From positions 310,001-374,000 of the forward strand of contig NZ_JADHZD010000001.1 of NCBI RefSeq assembly GCF_020102855.1: a stretch of 64,000 nucleotides of DNA. Direction: 5' to 3'. This document shows positions 10,560-18,690 of the stretch, one piece after another; the stretch's first letter is position 1; the number at the start of each line of letters is the position of its first letter. The DNA is from Nocardioides lacusdianchii. GTDB lineage: Bacteria > Actinomycetota > Actinomycetes > Propionibacteriales > Nocardioidaceae. A program made the translations under genes and the position numbers. The notes beneath the pieces were generated by a model. It was not told the DNA's origin. It made no database searches and saw only the letters and a list, made by a program, of their open reading frames with translations.

Positions 10560-11662
10560 TGCCCGTCCCCCGAGGAGTCGCGCTCACGCCCGAGCGCCTT
10601 GCGCACCCCTCGGCGCACCGACGGCGGGATCGCCGCGCGTACGTCGTGGGGCAGCCGGTCGGCCAGCGAGTGCGGCGACGCCTCCGCGGCCTCGGCGAGC
10701 GCCCGGCGGCGCGCTCGCAGGCGGACGTGCTCGGCGCTCGAGCGGCTGATCGCCTCGGCCTCCTCGTAGAGGTCGACGTACTCCGCGCGGAGCTCGTCGA
10801 AGGTGCGGTGCGCCTCGACGGTGTCACCACCCTCGTCGGCCAGCTTGTTGAGCTCCTCCCAGGTCTGACCGGTGAGCTCGTGCAGGCGCTTCGGCAGCGC
10901 GAGGTCGTCGAGGCTGGAGGAGACGCGGCGCAGGGTGGGGTCGATGAAGCGGTGGACCTCGCGGATCTGGTCGCTCCGGGTGTGGATGATCGTCTGGAGG
11001 TCGAGCGCGTGGCCGAGCGCAGTGGTGGTCTTCACCCAGTCGGTCAGCAGGTCCTCGTAGCGGACGAAGACGCGGCCGCCGTCGCCCTCGGCGGGACGGG
11101 TGGCGCGCTCGGTGTGGAGCAGCATGTTGACCCAGCTGGCGGCAAGGTGGGACGAGCCGAGCTTGTTGGCGTAGTACTTCTGCTTCGAGCCGACCACCTC
11201 CGCGGGCGGGCGCAGCATCGTGGCGAAGACGGGCGTCGCGCCCGTGCGGATCGCTGCGACGCGCCACAGGCCGAGGAACCAGCTCAGGCGCGGGTCCTTG
11301 ACGACCAGCTCGGGGTGCTCGGCGAAGTGCGGCTCGAGCCACTCGCTCACCCGGATCCGGGCCGGCTCGCGGCTGCAGATCCGCCCGGTGTCGAACCATG
11401 CGCTCGGACGGGAGTCGCTGACCTGCACGAGCGCCTCGGAGAGCCACTCGTCGTGGACGTCGACCACCCACTGCGGCTCGCTGAAGCCGCGCGGGTTGGA
11501 GTCGTCCGGCGGCACCTCGGGCAGCGGCACGTGCATGCCGAGCCGGGCCACGATGCCGGCCAGGGTGCTGGTGCCGCTGCGGCCGGCACCGGCGACGAAG
11601 AGGACCTTGCGCGCGACTCCGTCGGGGTTCATCTCGTCGATGGCTCTGGGCTGCTCGGTCAC
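10556..11662 (-). CDS. Sulfotransferase family protein
   Basis: The 368-residue protein starts with the PAPS 5'-phosphosulfate loop GAGRSGTSTLAGI (about residue 20) and has a later KDPRLSW/FATMLRPPAEVVGSKQ region that fits the 3'-phosphate-binding strand and helix. The C-terminal third is rich in Arg and Glu and probably helical. The GTG at 11662 is preferred: TAGGCT lies 7 bases upstream, and the alternative ATG at 11722 would overlap the start codon of the divergent gene. It is coupled to the glycosyltransferase at 9.6 kb. Transfer of sulfate to a glycan or a lipid is the likely role; the acceptor is unknown. Confidence 0.82.
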   Translation of the reverse strand: MTEQPRAIDEMNPDGVARKVLFVAGAGRSGTSTLAGIVARLGMHVPLPEVPPDDSNPRGFSEPQWVVDVHDEWLSEALVQVSDSRPSAWFDTGRICSREPARIRVSEWLEPHFAEHPELVVKDPRLSWFLGLWRVAAIRTGATPVFATMLRPPAEVVGSKQKYYANKLGSSHLAASWVNMLLHTERATRPAEGDGGRVFVRYEDLLTDWVKTTTALGHALDLQTIIHTRSDQIREVHRFIDPTLRRVSSSLDDLALPKRLHELTGQTWEELNKLADEGGDTVEAHRTFDELRAEYVDLYEEAEAISRSSAEHVRLRARRRALAEAAEASPHSLADRLPHDVRAAIPPSVRRGVRKALGRERDSSGDGQ

Positions 11663-11669
11663 GGCGGGC

Positions 11670-11712
11670 AGCCTACCGGCGCCCGGGGCCGAGCCTCCGG
11701 CACCACTAGGCT
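11670..11712. promoter_or_regulatory. Divergent -10 elements for the sulfotransferase and glycosyltransferase genes
   Basis: TAGGCT occurs on the minus strand at 11675-11670, 7 bases before the GTG at 11662, and again on the plus strand at 11707-11712, 8 bases before the ATG at 11721. Both predict leaderless messages from a shared 58-base gap. No -35 hexamer is obvious. Confidence 0.5.
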
Positions 11713-11720
11713 CGCGCCCC

Positions 11721-12839
11721 ATGAAGAGGCTCTTCTCCCGGGCTCCCCTCCTCGGCGTGGTGATTCCCGCCTGGGGCGTGGAGGACTACCTCGACGACTG
11801 CGTCCGCTCCCTCCTCGCCCAGACCCACACCCGCTGGGAGGCGGTGATCGTCGACGACGGGTCGACCGACCGGACCGGCGAGATCGCCGACGGCTGGGCA
11901 CGCCGCGACAACCGCATCAGCGTCGTGCACTCGGTCAACGGCGGGCTCGGCGCCGCCCGCAACCTCGGCACCCTGCAGGTGCGTGGTGACTACCTCGCCT
12001 TCCTCGACTCCGACGACGTGCTGCCGCCCACGGCGTACGCCGACCTGCTGGGCGCGCTCACGCAGTCGGGCTCCGACTTCGCGACCGGCTCGATCGTGCG
12101 CTGGGAGGGCGACGACCTCGTCGAGCCGCCGTGGATGCGGCGCCTGCACCGTCCCCTGCGGGGCACGCGGGTGGAGGAGCGGCCCGAGGTCCTCGGCGAC
12201 GTCTTCGCCTGGAACAAGGTGTTCCGTCGGTCCTGGTGGGACGCGGCGGGCCTGGAGTGGCCCGAGGGCGTGCGCTACGAGGACCAGCCGACCACGACCC
12301 GGGCGTTCCTCGAGGGGCGCTTCGACGTGCTCGACGAGGTGGTCTACCGCTGGCGGATAAGGCAGGGCTCGATCACCCAGACCCGCGCCTCGTCCGTGCA
12401 GGACCTCGCGGACCGCTGGGAGACCAAGCGGATGTCGCTCGCCTCGGTGCGGGCGCACGGCTCGCCGCAGGTGGAGGAGGTCTTCGTCGACCGGGTGCTG
12501 GCCGGGGACCTGTGGCGCTACCTCCTGCTCGTGCCCGGCTGCACCCCCGAGTGGTGGCGCCTGCTCCGCTCGGGCGTGCTGGAGCTCTGGGGACAACGCT
12601 CGCTGGTGCACAGCGGCCTGCCGCCGGTCCACCGGCTCGCGGGCTGGCTCGTCGAGCAGGACCGGCGCGCGGACGTCACCGCCCTGATGGAGTGGTCGGA
12701 GAACCTCGACGGCCCGGCACCACGGGCGCAGGACATGGCCACGGGCACGTGGCGGCTGGCGGTGCCGCCCTCGGTGCTGGACGAGACCACCGTGGCCCCG
12801 GAGGCGCTGGCGCTCCGCCCGAACGAGATCGCTGGTTGA
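11721..12839 (+). CDS. Glycosyltransferase family 2
   Basis: This is a 372-residue GT-A enzyme. The N-terminal catalytic domain shows GVVIPAWGVEDYLDDCVRSL, AVIVDDGSTDRTGEIAD, NGGLGAARNLG and the DSDD metal-binding motif near residue 98, then WNKVFRR and the ED of RYEDQPTTTRAF as acceptor-side residues. The C-terminal part (WRIRQGSITQTR onward) resembles teichoic-acid or capsule-type glycosyltransferases. No membrane segment is visible. It is divergent from the sulfotransferase/glycosyltransferase pair. The last codons and the TGA stop lie inside a dispersed inverted repeat, so the C-terminal end may have been redefined by that element. Confidence 0.88.
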   Translation: MKRLFSRAPLLGVVIPAWGVEDYLDDCVRSLLAQTHTRWEAVIVDDGSTDRTGEIADGWARRDNRISVVHSVNGGLGAARNLGTLQVRGDYLAFLDSDDVLPPTAYADLLGALTQSGSDFATGSIVRWEGDDLVEPPWMRRLHRPLRGTRVEERPEVLGDVFAWNKVFRRSWWDAAGLEWPEGVRYEDQPTTTRAFLEGRFDVLDEVVYRWRIRQGSITQTRASSVQDLADRWETKRMSLASVRAHGSPQVEEVFVDRVLAGDLWRYLLLVPGCTPEWWRLLRSGVLELWGQRSLVHSGLPPVHRLAGWLVEQDRRADVTALMEWSENLDGPAPRAQDMATGTWRLAVPPSVLDETTVAPEALALRPNEIAG

Positions 12840-12927
12840 GGTGCGAGCGCAGCGAGCCTCGAAACCACCCTGCTGAGGGCGTGGTTTCGAGGCTCGTCGC
12901 TGGCGCTCCTCGCACCTCAACCAGCGA
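12829..12927. repeat. Large REP-like inverted repeat between convergent genes
   Basis: Perfect 19-base outer arms (TCGCTGGTTGAGGTGCGAG and its complement) extend inward through near-matching sequence to GAGCCTCGAAACCAC on both sides, leaving a 14-base loop. The left arm supplies the TGA stop (12837-12839) of the glycosyltransferase gene. The transcript would fold into a long hairpin and probably terminates both converging genes. Confidence 0.85.
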
Positions 12928-12944
12928 TTGCTGGCTGGGCCCGA

Positions 12945-13892
12945 CTACAGCAGGCCCTCGGACTCCAGGAACTCCTGGGCCACGTCGGCCGGCTGCTCAC
13001 GGTCGATCTGGACGCTGACGAGGAGCTCGCCGAGCGTGTCGTTGTCCAGGACGGCCATCAGGTTGTTGAGCAGGCCCTCGACGTCGGGGTTGTCGGCGAG
13101 GAAGTCGCTCGACACCGCGGGGACGAGGTTCTGGGCGGGCTGGATGCCGAGGTCGTCCTCGAGCAGGAGCAGGCCCTGGTCCTCGAGGGTGCCGTCGAGC
13201 GTGCTGGTCTGGCCGAGCTGGGCCTCGCCGTCGAGGACCGCCTGGAACGTCTCGGTGGAGGCGTAGCCGAGCGGCTCGAGGGTGACGTCGATGCCGTAGG
13301 TGTCGACCAGGCCCTTCTCGCAGTCGGTGCGGCCCTTGCAGTCCGGCGCCGCGGCCAGCGTCACGGCCTGGCCCTCGAGGTCGGACAGCTTGGTCACGCC
13401 CTCGGCGTCGGAGAACTCCTGGCTCGCGAAGTAGCCGTTGGCGGAGAACGCCTCCGACGGCTCGAGCAGGGTGATGCCCTTCTCCTCCAGCAGCGAGGCG
13501 CCGGCGTCGATGGTCTCCTGCGCGTCGCTGGTCGAGAGCGGCTCGGCGTCGGGGCCGTTGGCGTCGGTGTTGAGCTGGTCGACGATGCCGGCGACGTACT
13601 CCGGGGCGATCTGGACCGCGTCGGGCATCTCATTGAGGTAGACCGGGCGGGTGTCGACGAGGCGGGTCTCGACCTCGTAGCCCTCGGCCTCGAGGACCTG
13701 CTGGTACATCGCGGTGACGAGGGCGGCCTCGTCGAAGCTCTGGCTGCCGATGACGACGGACGTGCCCTCGCCGCCTCCCGAGCCCGAGGCGGGCTCGTCG
13801 TTCTCGGCCGCGAGGTCGTCGCCGGCACAACCGGCGAGGAGCGCGGTGAGCGCCAGGCCGGTCACCGCCATCAGCGGACGTCGTACGTGCAT
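12945..13892 (-). CDS. ABC transporter substrate-binding lipoprotein, glycine betaine/choline type (ProX/OpuBC-like)
   Basis: The 315-residue protein has a lipoprotein signal (hydrophobic stretch, then LLAGCAGDD, cleaved before Cys21) and a mature OpuAC/ProX-type domain. Family-like segments include VVIGSQSFDEAALVTAMYQQVLEAEGYEV, QIAPEYVAGIVDQL, LAAAPDCKGR and the LGQTSTLDG tract. It should capture quaternary-ammonium osmolytes outside the membrane; the exact ligand cannot be fixed. The ATG at 13892 is chosen because AGAAGG lies at the right distance and the signal peptide begins there. It is the last gene of the minus-strand half of the transporter, 64 bases after the permease stop. Confidence 0.9.
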   Translation of the reverse strand: MHVRRPLMAVTGLALTALLAGCAGDDLAAENDEPASGSGGGEGTSVVIGSQSFDEAALVTAMYQQVLEAEGYEVETRLVDTRPVYLNEMPDAVQIAPEYVAGIVDQLNTDANGPDAEPLSTSDAQETIDAGASLLEEKGITLLEPSEAFSANGYFASQEFSDAEGVTKLSDLEGQAVTLAAAPDCKGRTDCEKGLVDTYGIDVTLEPLGYASTETFQAVLDGEAQLGQTSTLDGTLEDQGLLLLEDDLGIQPAQNLVPAVSSDFLADNPDVEGLLNNLMAVLDNDTLGELLVSVQIDREQPADVAQEFLESEGLL

Positions 13893-13956
13893 GAGTGTCA
13901 ACCTTCTGTGTCCCGCGGCTCGGGCCGCGCGTGTCCGGTGATGCGAGCGGGTCCGC

Positions 13957-14727
13957 TCAGCTCCCGGTGGGAGCCTCTTCCACCGTAGTCGAGGGCTCCG
14001 ACATCTCCCCCACTCCACGGGGTGACGAGGAGTGCGAGGCGGCGTTCGACATCGGGTCGACGGCACGCTGCAGAGCCGCGGCCGCCACCTCTAGCACGAG
14101 GGCGACGAGCGCGACGACGACCGCCCCGGCCATGCCCTGGGCGTAGTCGTTGCGGGCGAACCCCTCGGTGATGATGCGCCCGAGGCCGGGACCCGCGACG
14201 AGCGCGGCGATGGTGGCGGTGGCCCACACCTGCACCAGCGCGAGGCGTACGCCCGAGGCGACCACCGGCAGCGCCAGGGGCAGCTCGACGCGACGGAAGC
14301 GCTGCCGTCGCGACATGCCCATGCCGTCGGCAGCCTCCTTCACGTCCGTCGGCACCTCGCGCATGGCGACGTAGCCGTTGGTGATGAGGGGTGGGAGGGC
14401 GAAGAGCACGAGCGCGATCAGGGTGGCGAGCCCGGCGCGGCCGTAGGGGCCGAAGTCACCCGACCCCGGCCAGTCGGCCGCGACGAGCAGGGCGAGCAGG
14501 GCGAAGGTGGGGATCGCGCGACCGACGTTGGAGATGTTGACGGCGAGGAAGCCGCCGCGCCCGAGGTGGCCCAGCCACAGCGCGAGCGGCAGGCCGAGCA
14601 GCATGGCTGCGGCCAGCGCGGTGGCGGTGAGGAGCAGCTGCTCCAGCAGACGCGCGACGAGGCCGCCGCCACCGGTCCAGCTGTCGGCGTCGAAGAGGTA
14701 CTGCCAGGTCTCGGCGAAGAGCTCCAT
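13957..14727 (-). CDS. ABC transporter permease, glycine betaine/choline type
   Basis: The 256-residue inner-membrane permease has about six hydrophobic segments and the BPD-transporter EAA-type loop EAADGMGMSRRQRFRRVELP, which contacts the ATPase. The C-terminal tail of about 30 residues is hydrophilic and Ser/Glu-rich. Its ATG overlaps the stop of the upstream permease (ATGA), so the two permeases form a heterodimer made in step. In this family two permease genes, one ATPase and one binding protein are usual, and all four are present here, although the ATPase is on the other strand. Confidence 0.9.
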   Translation of the reverse strand: MELFAETWQYLFDADSWTGGGGLVARLLEQLLLTATALAAAMLLGLPLALWLGHLGRGGFLAVNISNVGRAIPTFALLALLVAADWPGSGDFGPYGRAGLATLIALVLFALPPLITNGYVAMREVPTDVKEAADGMGMSRRQRFRRVELPLALPVVASGVRLALVQVWATATIAALVAGPGLGRIITEGFARNDYAQGMAGAVVVALVALVLEVAAAALQRAVDPMSNAASHSSSPRGVGEMSEPSTTVEEAPTGS

Positions 14728-15425
14728 CAGCGCACCGTCGCCGTCCACGGGGTCAGCACCCGCTGCAGCAGCACCAGCAGCACGTCGAGCACCACCGCCA
14801 GCACCACGCACAGCACGGCGGCGGTCAGCAGCTCGGCGCGGAAGTCGCGCTGCACGCCGTGGGCGATCAGGTCGCCGAGACCGCCGTAGGACACCAGCGT
14901 CCCCACCGTGGTGAGCGCGATGGTCGACACCGCCGCCACGCGCAGTCCCGCCATCACCACCGGCAGGGCCAGCGGCATCTCGATGCGCGTCAGCATCCGC
15001 GCGCGGCCGTAGCCGAGCCCGCGGGCCGCCTCGCGCACGTCGTCGGGCACCGACCGCAGTCCGTCGAGCAGCGCGCGGACGAGGATGGTGAGCGCGTAGA
15101 GGCCGAGCCCGATCACCACCGTGGCCGCCGAGAGACCGGTGAACGGCACCAGCAGCGGCAGCAGCGCGAGCGACGGGACGGTGTAGACGCCGGTGCTGAA
15201 GCCCAGCACCGCCGACTCCAGGCGGGGGATGCGGCGCGCGAGCAGCGCCAGCGGGATCGCGATCGCGATGCCCAGCGCGAGGGCGGACAGGGTGATGAGC
15301 ACGTGCTCCACGAGGGCGTCGGTGATCTGGCCCTGGCGGTCCTCGACGTACTGCCAGCAGAACCATTCGTTGACGAACCGGCTGTAGCAGCTCGGTCCTG
15401 AGTCGGCGGCCCCCAGTATGGTCAC
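14727..15425 (-). CDS. ABC transporter permease, glycine betaine/choline type
   Basis: The 232-residue permease opens with a short Cys-containing stretch (SCYSRFVNEWFCWQYV) that is typical of actinobacterial OpuB/OpuC-like permeases. About five or six hydrophobic helices follow, with the EAA loop EAARGLGYGRARMLTRIEMP. No ATG is available; the GTG at 15425 is the only standard start near the conserved N-terminus. It lies three bases from the ATG of the divergent ATPase gene. A TAGCGT -10 element sits 7 bases upstream, inside the ATPase coding sequence. The second permease follows by ATGA overlap. Confidence 0.88.
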   Translation of the reverse strand: MTILGAADSGPSCYSRFVNEWFCWQYVEDRQGQITDALVEHVLITLSALALGIAIAIPLALLARRIPRLESAVLGFSTGVYTVPSLALLPLLVPFTGLSAATVVIGLGLYALTILVRALLDGLRSVPDDVREAARGLGYGRARMLTRIEMPLALPVVMAGLRVAAVSTIALTTVGTLVSYGGLGDLIAHGVQRDFRAELLTAAVLCVVLAVVLDVLLVLLQRVLTPWTATVR

Positions 15426-15438
15426 CGCATGGACGCTA
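15417..15438. promoter_or_regulatory. Reciprocal overlapping leaderless promoters of the ABC importer
   Basis: Plus strand: TATGGT at 15417-15422, 6 bases before the ATPase ATG (15429), inside the first codons of the permease. Minus strand: TAGCGT at 15438-15433, 7 bases before the permease GTG (15425), inside codons 2-4 of the ATPase. The two start codons are only three bases apart, so each -10 lies in the other gene. Confidence 0.6.
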
Positions 15439-16412
15439 CACGGGGCGACGAGCCGATGATCCGGCTCCAGGGCGTGGGCAAGACCTATCCCGACGGGACC
15501 GTGGCCGTCCACGAGCTCGACCTCGACGTCGCGCGCGGCGAGATGGTTTGCCTGGTCGGCCCGTCCGGCTGCGGCAAGTCGACCACGCTCAAGATGATCA
15601 ACCGGCTCATCGAGCCGACGACCGGCCGGATCTGGCTCGACGGCAACGACGTCACGGAGGTCGACCCGGTCGAGCTGCGCCGCGGCATCGGCTACGTCAT
15701 CCAGCAGATCGGCCTGTTCCCCCACCAGCGCATCGAGCAGAACGTGATGACGGTCCCTCTGCTCTACGGAGAGTCGAGGGCGACCGCGCGCGAGCGCGCC
15801 CACGAGCTGCTCAGCACGGTGGGCCTCGACCCGGAGCAGTACGCCCGCCGCTACCCGCACGAGCTCTCCGGCGGGCAGCGCCAGCGGGTCGGCGTGGCCC
15901 GCGCGCTCGCCGCGAACCCGCCCGTGCTGCTGATGGACGAGCCGTTCGGCGCCGTCGACCCCGTCGTGCGCGGCCGGCTGCAGGACGAGTTCCGCCGCCT
16001 CCAGGCCGAGCTCGGCAAGACGGTGGTGCTGGTGACCCACGACATCGACGAGGCGATCCGGATGGGCGACCGGGTGGCGGTCTTCGCCACCGGCGGCCGC
16101 CTCGCGCAGTACGCCACCCCCGCCGACCTGCTGACCCACCCGGCCGACGAGCAGGTGGCCGACTTCGTGGGCTCGGGCGGCCTCCGCACGCTCACAGTGA
16201 CCCGGCTGCGCGAGGAGCACCTCGAGCCGCTCGACGGCGTCGCGACCGGCGACCTCGGGTCGGCGATCGACATCGACTCCTCGCTCGAGGACGCCCTCGC
16301 TGCGATGCTGCGCGACGACAAGCCGATGGTCGGCGTGCGCCGCGGCCCCACCTTCCTCGGCGTGCTCACGCCCGCGGGCGTGCACCGCGCGCTGCGGGCG
16401 TCGCTGCGCTGA
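15429..16412 (+). CDS. ABC transporter ATP-binding protein, glycine betaine/choline type
   Basis: The 327-residue ATPase has Walker A GPSGCGKSTTLKM near residue 43, the Q-loop in YVIQQIGLFPHQRI, the signature LSGGQRQRVGVARAL, Walker B LLMDEPFGAVDP and the H-loop in VTHDIDEA. These are the features of the OpuAA/ProV group. A C-terminal domain of about 80 residues (from residue 245) resembles a degenerate CBS-type regulatory region (ALAAMLRDDKPMVGVRRG). It powers the two permeases encoded divergently next to it. Transcribing the ATPase away from the rest of the importer is unusual. Confidence 0.93.
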   Translation: MDATRGDEPMIRLQGVGKTYPDGTVAVHELDLDVARGEMVCLVGPSGCGKSTTLKMINRLIEPTTGRIWLDGNDVTEVDPVELRRGIGYVIQQIGLFPHQRIEQNVMTVPLLYGESRATARERAHELLSTVGLDPEQYARRYPHELSGGQRQRVGVARALAANPPVLLMDEPFGAVDPVVRGRLQDEFRRLQAELGKTVVLVTHDIDEAIRMGDRVAVFATGGRLAQYATPADLLTHPADEQVADFVGSGGLRTLTVTRLREEHLEPLDGVATGDLGSAIDIDSSLEDALAAMLRDDKPMVGVRRGPTFLGVLTPAGVHRALRASLR

Positions 16413-16415
16413 GCC

Positions 16416-17516
16416 TCAGTCGACCGTCACGTCCCTGTGCCAGGACTCGGTGACGTACTTCGTCCCCCAGCCCATCGAGGTGTAGAGCCCGTCCGCGCCG
16501 GTCGGTGAGTCGGCGTCGACCTCGAGGCCGACGCGGTCCCGGCCGCGGGACGCGGCGTCGGCGATGATCGTGCGGAGCAGGCCGGTGGCCACCCCGCGAC
16601 CGCGCGCGGACTCCAGGACACCGAGGTAGGAGACGTACGACCCGTCGGGGCCGGTGTCGGACTCGCTGACGGTGCCGACGAGCGCGCCCGCCGGCTCGGG
16701 GTCGCCGTCGCCGTCGGTGATCTCGGCCAGCCACCAGTGGTCCCAGCGGTGACCGGGGTCCTCGCGCAGGCGATGGATGAACTCCTGGAAGGTCTCCTCG
16801 GCGGAGTTGAAGTGGTCGGTGAAGGCGCCCTCGAGCACCTCGTGCACCGCTCGGAGGTCGGCGACGTCCGGCATGCCGCCCGGACCGCCCTCGCGCTCGA
16901 CGAGGCGGAAGACCACACCCTTGCGCTCCCAGCGGGCGGGGTCGGGCACGAGCTCGGCCTCCGCGGCCTCCACCGAGCGGCTCATCTGCCACCACGTGCG
17001 TACGCGCTCGAAGCCGGCGTCGGCCAGCCACTCGTGCTGGCGCTCGTCGTCGGCGAAGGCACCGGTGTCGATCTGCTGCACGGCCAGTCCGCGCGCGGCG
17101 CCCACGGCGCGCGCCTGCGCCTCGGCCCACTCGAAGAGCACGTCGCTGCAACGGCCGGCCGATCGCTCGTCGACCTCGCGGTCGACGATGTGGACGAACA
17201 GCATCCGGCCCTCGGCGCGGTCGTGCACGCTGCCCCACGCGCGGACCAGGCCGTCGGCGTCACGGACGACGAGGTTCTCGCGCATCGCCAGCCCGTGCTC
17301 GGACACCTCGACGCGGACCTCGTCCTCGCCGGAGCCCGCCCATCCGCGACCGGCGCGCTCGTGGCCGCGCAGCAGCTCGGCCAGGCGGGTCACCGTGGCG
17401 GGGTCGGAGCCGTCGGGCGCCTCCGCGACCCAGCCCGCGGGAAGTCCCGGGTCCTCGGGCAGCGCGTCGTCGGGGTCGCTCTCGAACCGGTTGTCCTCGG
17501 GGATCACGAGCGCCAT
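16416..17516 (-). CDS. Tandem GNAT acetyltransferase, mycothiol-synthase-like
   Basis: The 366-residue protein carries two GNAT folds. The N-terminal half (to about residue 180) is degenerate. The C-terminal half has the acetyl-CoA-binding segment LGVLESARGRGVATGLLRTII and a typical ending (GADGLYTSMGWGTKYV). The tandem layout resembles MshD (mycothiol synthase), but a MshD assignment needs comparison, because actinobacteria encode several such proteins. The ATG at 17516 is chosen over a long upstream frame that reads as antisense to the next gene; TGGAG precedes it. It converges on the ABC ATPase gene with only a 3-base gap. Confidence 0.82.
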   Translation of the reverse strand: MALVIPEDNRFESDPDDALPEDPGLPAGWVAEAPDGSDPATVTRLAELLRGHERAGRGWAGSGEDEVRVEVSEHGLAMRENLVVRDADGLVRAWGSVHDRAEGRMLFVHIVDREVDERSAGRCSDVLFEWAEAQARAVGAARGLAVQQIDTGAFADDERQHEWLADAGFERVRTWWQMSRSVEAAEAELVPDPARWERKGVVFRLVEREGGPGGMPDVADLRAVHEVLEGAFTDHFNSAEETFQEFIHRLREDPGHRWDHWWLAEITDGDGDPEPAGALVGTVSESDTGPDGSYVSYLGVLESARGRGVATGLLRTIIADAASRGRDRVGLEVDADSPTGADGLYTSMGWGTKYVTESWHRDVTVD

Positions 17517-17568
17517 TGTTCCGTACTCCACGAACTGGCGGCCGCCGGGCGCAACGGGGCGAAGCGGG

Positions 17569-18186
17569 TCAGGCGCTGCGGTGGTTGCGGCGCGCAGCCG
17601 CGGCGCGCAGCGAGTCGAGCTCGGCGCGCACGACGTCGATCTCGGCCTCGAGCTCGGCGATGATGACGATCGCCTCGGCGGCGCGGGTCTCGGCCTCGTC
17701 GCGACCACGCTCGGCGGCCTCGCGGCCGGCGTCGGCGGCGTCGGCACGGCGAGCCTCCTGGCCGCGCTTGAGCGTCTGCTCGGCGGCGTTCTTCTGCGCC
17801 GAGGACAGGGCCCGCTCGAGCACGTCGATGGCTTCCTCGCGCTCGAGGATCTTGCGGCGCATGTCGGCGGCGAAGACCGCGGACTCGGCCGTACGCCGCT
17901 CAGTGAGGGCGCGGTACTCCTGGGCCTGCTCGGCACGGTCGCGCGCGGCGTCGCGGCGGGCCTGCATCACCTCGGAGTGCGTGATGCGGGTCGCGGCGGC
18001 ACCGAGGACCACGGCAAGGACAGCAGCGACGGCGGTCAGGCCGGCCGACGACGACGCGACGGCGCCGAGGACGATCGCGGCGGAGACGGCGAGCAGGGCC
18101 ACGGCCACGACCAGGCGCGTGCTGCGCTGGCGACGACGAGCCGGGGTGCGGGACGCCTGTGACTGCTGAGGCTGCTGGGAGGACAT
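17569..18186 (-). CDS. Membrane-anchored coiled-coil protein, function unknown
   Basis: The 205-residue protein has a basic, Gln/Arg-rich cytoplasmic start, two hydrophobic segments (about residues 24-48 and 49-67) forming a hairpin, and a long charged Ala/Glu/Arg-rich helix from about residue 72 to the end that is very likely a coiled coil. No enzymatic motif is visible. The gene lies directly after the DUF3180 gene, a position held in M. tuberculosis by an Ala/Arg-rich membrane protein (Rv3604c). Whether the two are related is unproven. TAGTCT six bases before the ATG predicts a leaderless message. Confidence 0.7.
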   Translation of the reverse strand: MSSQQPQQSQASRTPARRRQRSTRLVVAVALLAVSAAIVLGAVASSSAGLTAVAAVLAVVLGAAATRITHSEVMQARRDAARDRAEQAQEYRALTERRTAESAVFAADMRRKILEREEAIDVLERALSSAQKNAAEQTLKRGQEARRADAADAGREAAERGRDEAETRAAEAIVIIAELEAEIDVVRAELDSLRAAAARRNHRSA

Positions 18187-18192
18187 GCGGCC

Positions 18193-18198
18193 AGACTA
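18193..18198 (-). promoter_or_regulatory. -10 element (TAGTCT) of the coiled-coil membrane protein gene
   Basis: TAGTCT ends 6 bases before the ATG at 18186, within the 9-base gap after DUF3180 and touching that gene's end, so the downstream gene can be transcribed alone as a leaderless message. Confidence 0.45.
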
Positions 18199-18690
18199 GG
18201 GCCGCGGTCGGCCCCCGTCGGTGCGACACGCACGCTCCAGCACCAGCGAGGCGAGCATCACGCCCGCCGCACCGAGCGCGGCGACGACCGAGCGGACGAT
18301 CCAGCGGTCCGCCAGCGCGGACTCGTCGCCCAGCCAGCTGACCGCGTAGCCGACGTAGCCGGCACTCACGAGCGCGCCGGCCAGCGCGCACGCCCGGGCG
18401 AGGACGAGCCGGTTCACCGAGCGGTGGGGCTCGAGCCGCTCGCCCCGCACCTGGACGGTCTGCCAGGTGTGCCACGCGACGAACGACATGATCGCGGCCA
18501 CCAGCACGAGGGCGAGGGCCTGCGCCCACGACACCAGGGGTGCGCGCCCCGCGAGCCGCTCCATGAGCGGGTGCACTCCCCACCCCGCGACGAGGCCGAC
18601 GACCGCCAGGGCCGTCAGGGCGCCCGCCGAGGTGGGGCGCAGGGTGCCTCGCGGCTCCGGGCGCTCCTCCTCGGGCTCGGGGTCCCTCAC
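18196..18690 (-). CDS. DUF3180 family membrane protein
   Basis: The 164-residue protein has four predicted hydrophobic segments (roughly residues 22-40, 50-72, 95-117 and 130-150) after a short acidic N-terminus rich in Glu and Pro. It matches the DUF3180 family, found in actinobacteria directly after folK. The GTG at 18690 is set by a GTGA overlap with folK; a longer frame upstream is not supported. No function is established. Its invariable place at the end of the folate operon suggests a linked or merely co-transcribed role. Confidence 0.82.
   Translation of the reverse strand: MRDPEPEEERPEPRGTLRPTSAGALTALAVVGLVAGWGVHPLMERLAGRAPLVSWAQALALVLVAAIMSFVAWHTWQTVQVRGERLEPHRSVNRLVLARACALAGALVSAGYVGYAVSWLGDESALADRWIVRSVVAALGAAGVMLASLVLERACRTDGGRPRP

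Noticed and set aside
11663..11722. Upstream ATG start for the sulfotransferase at 11722
   Set aside because: It would overlap the start codon of the divergent glycosyltransferase; the GTG at 11662 has a -10 seven bases upstream.
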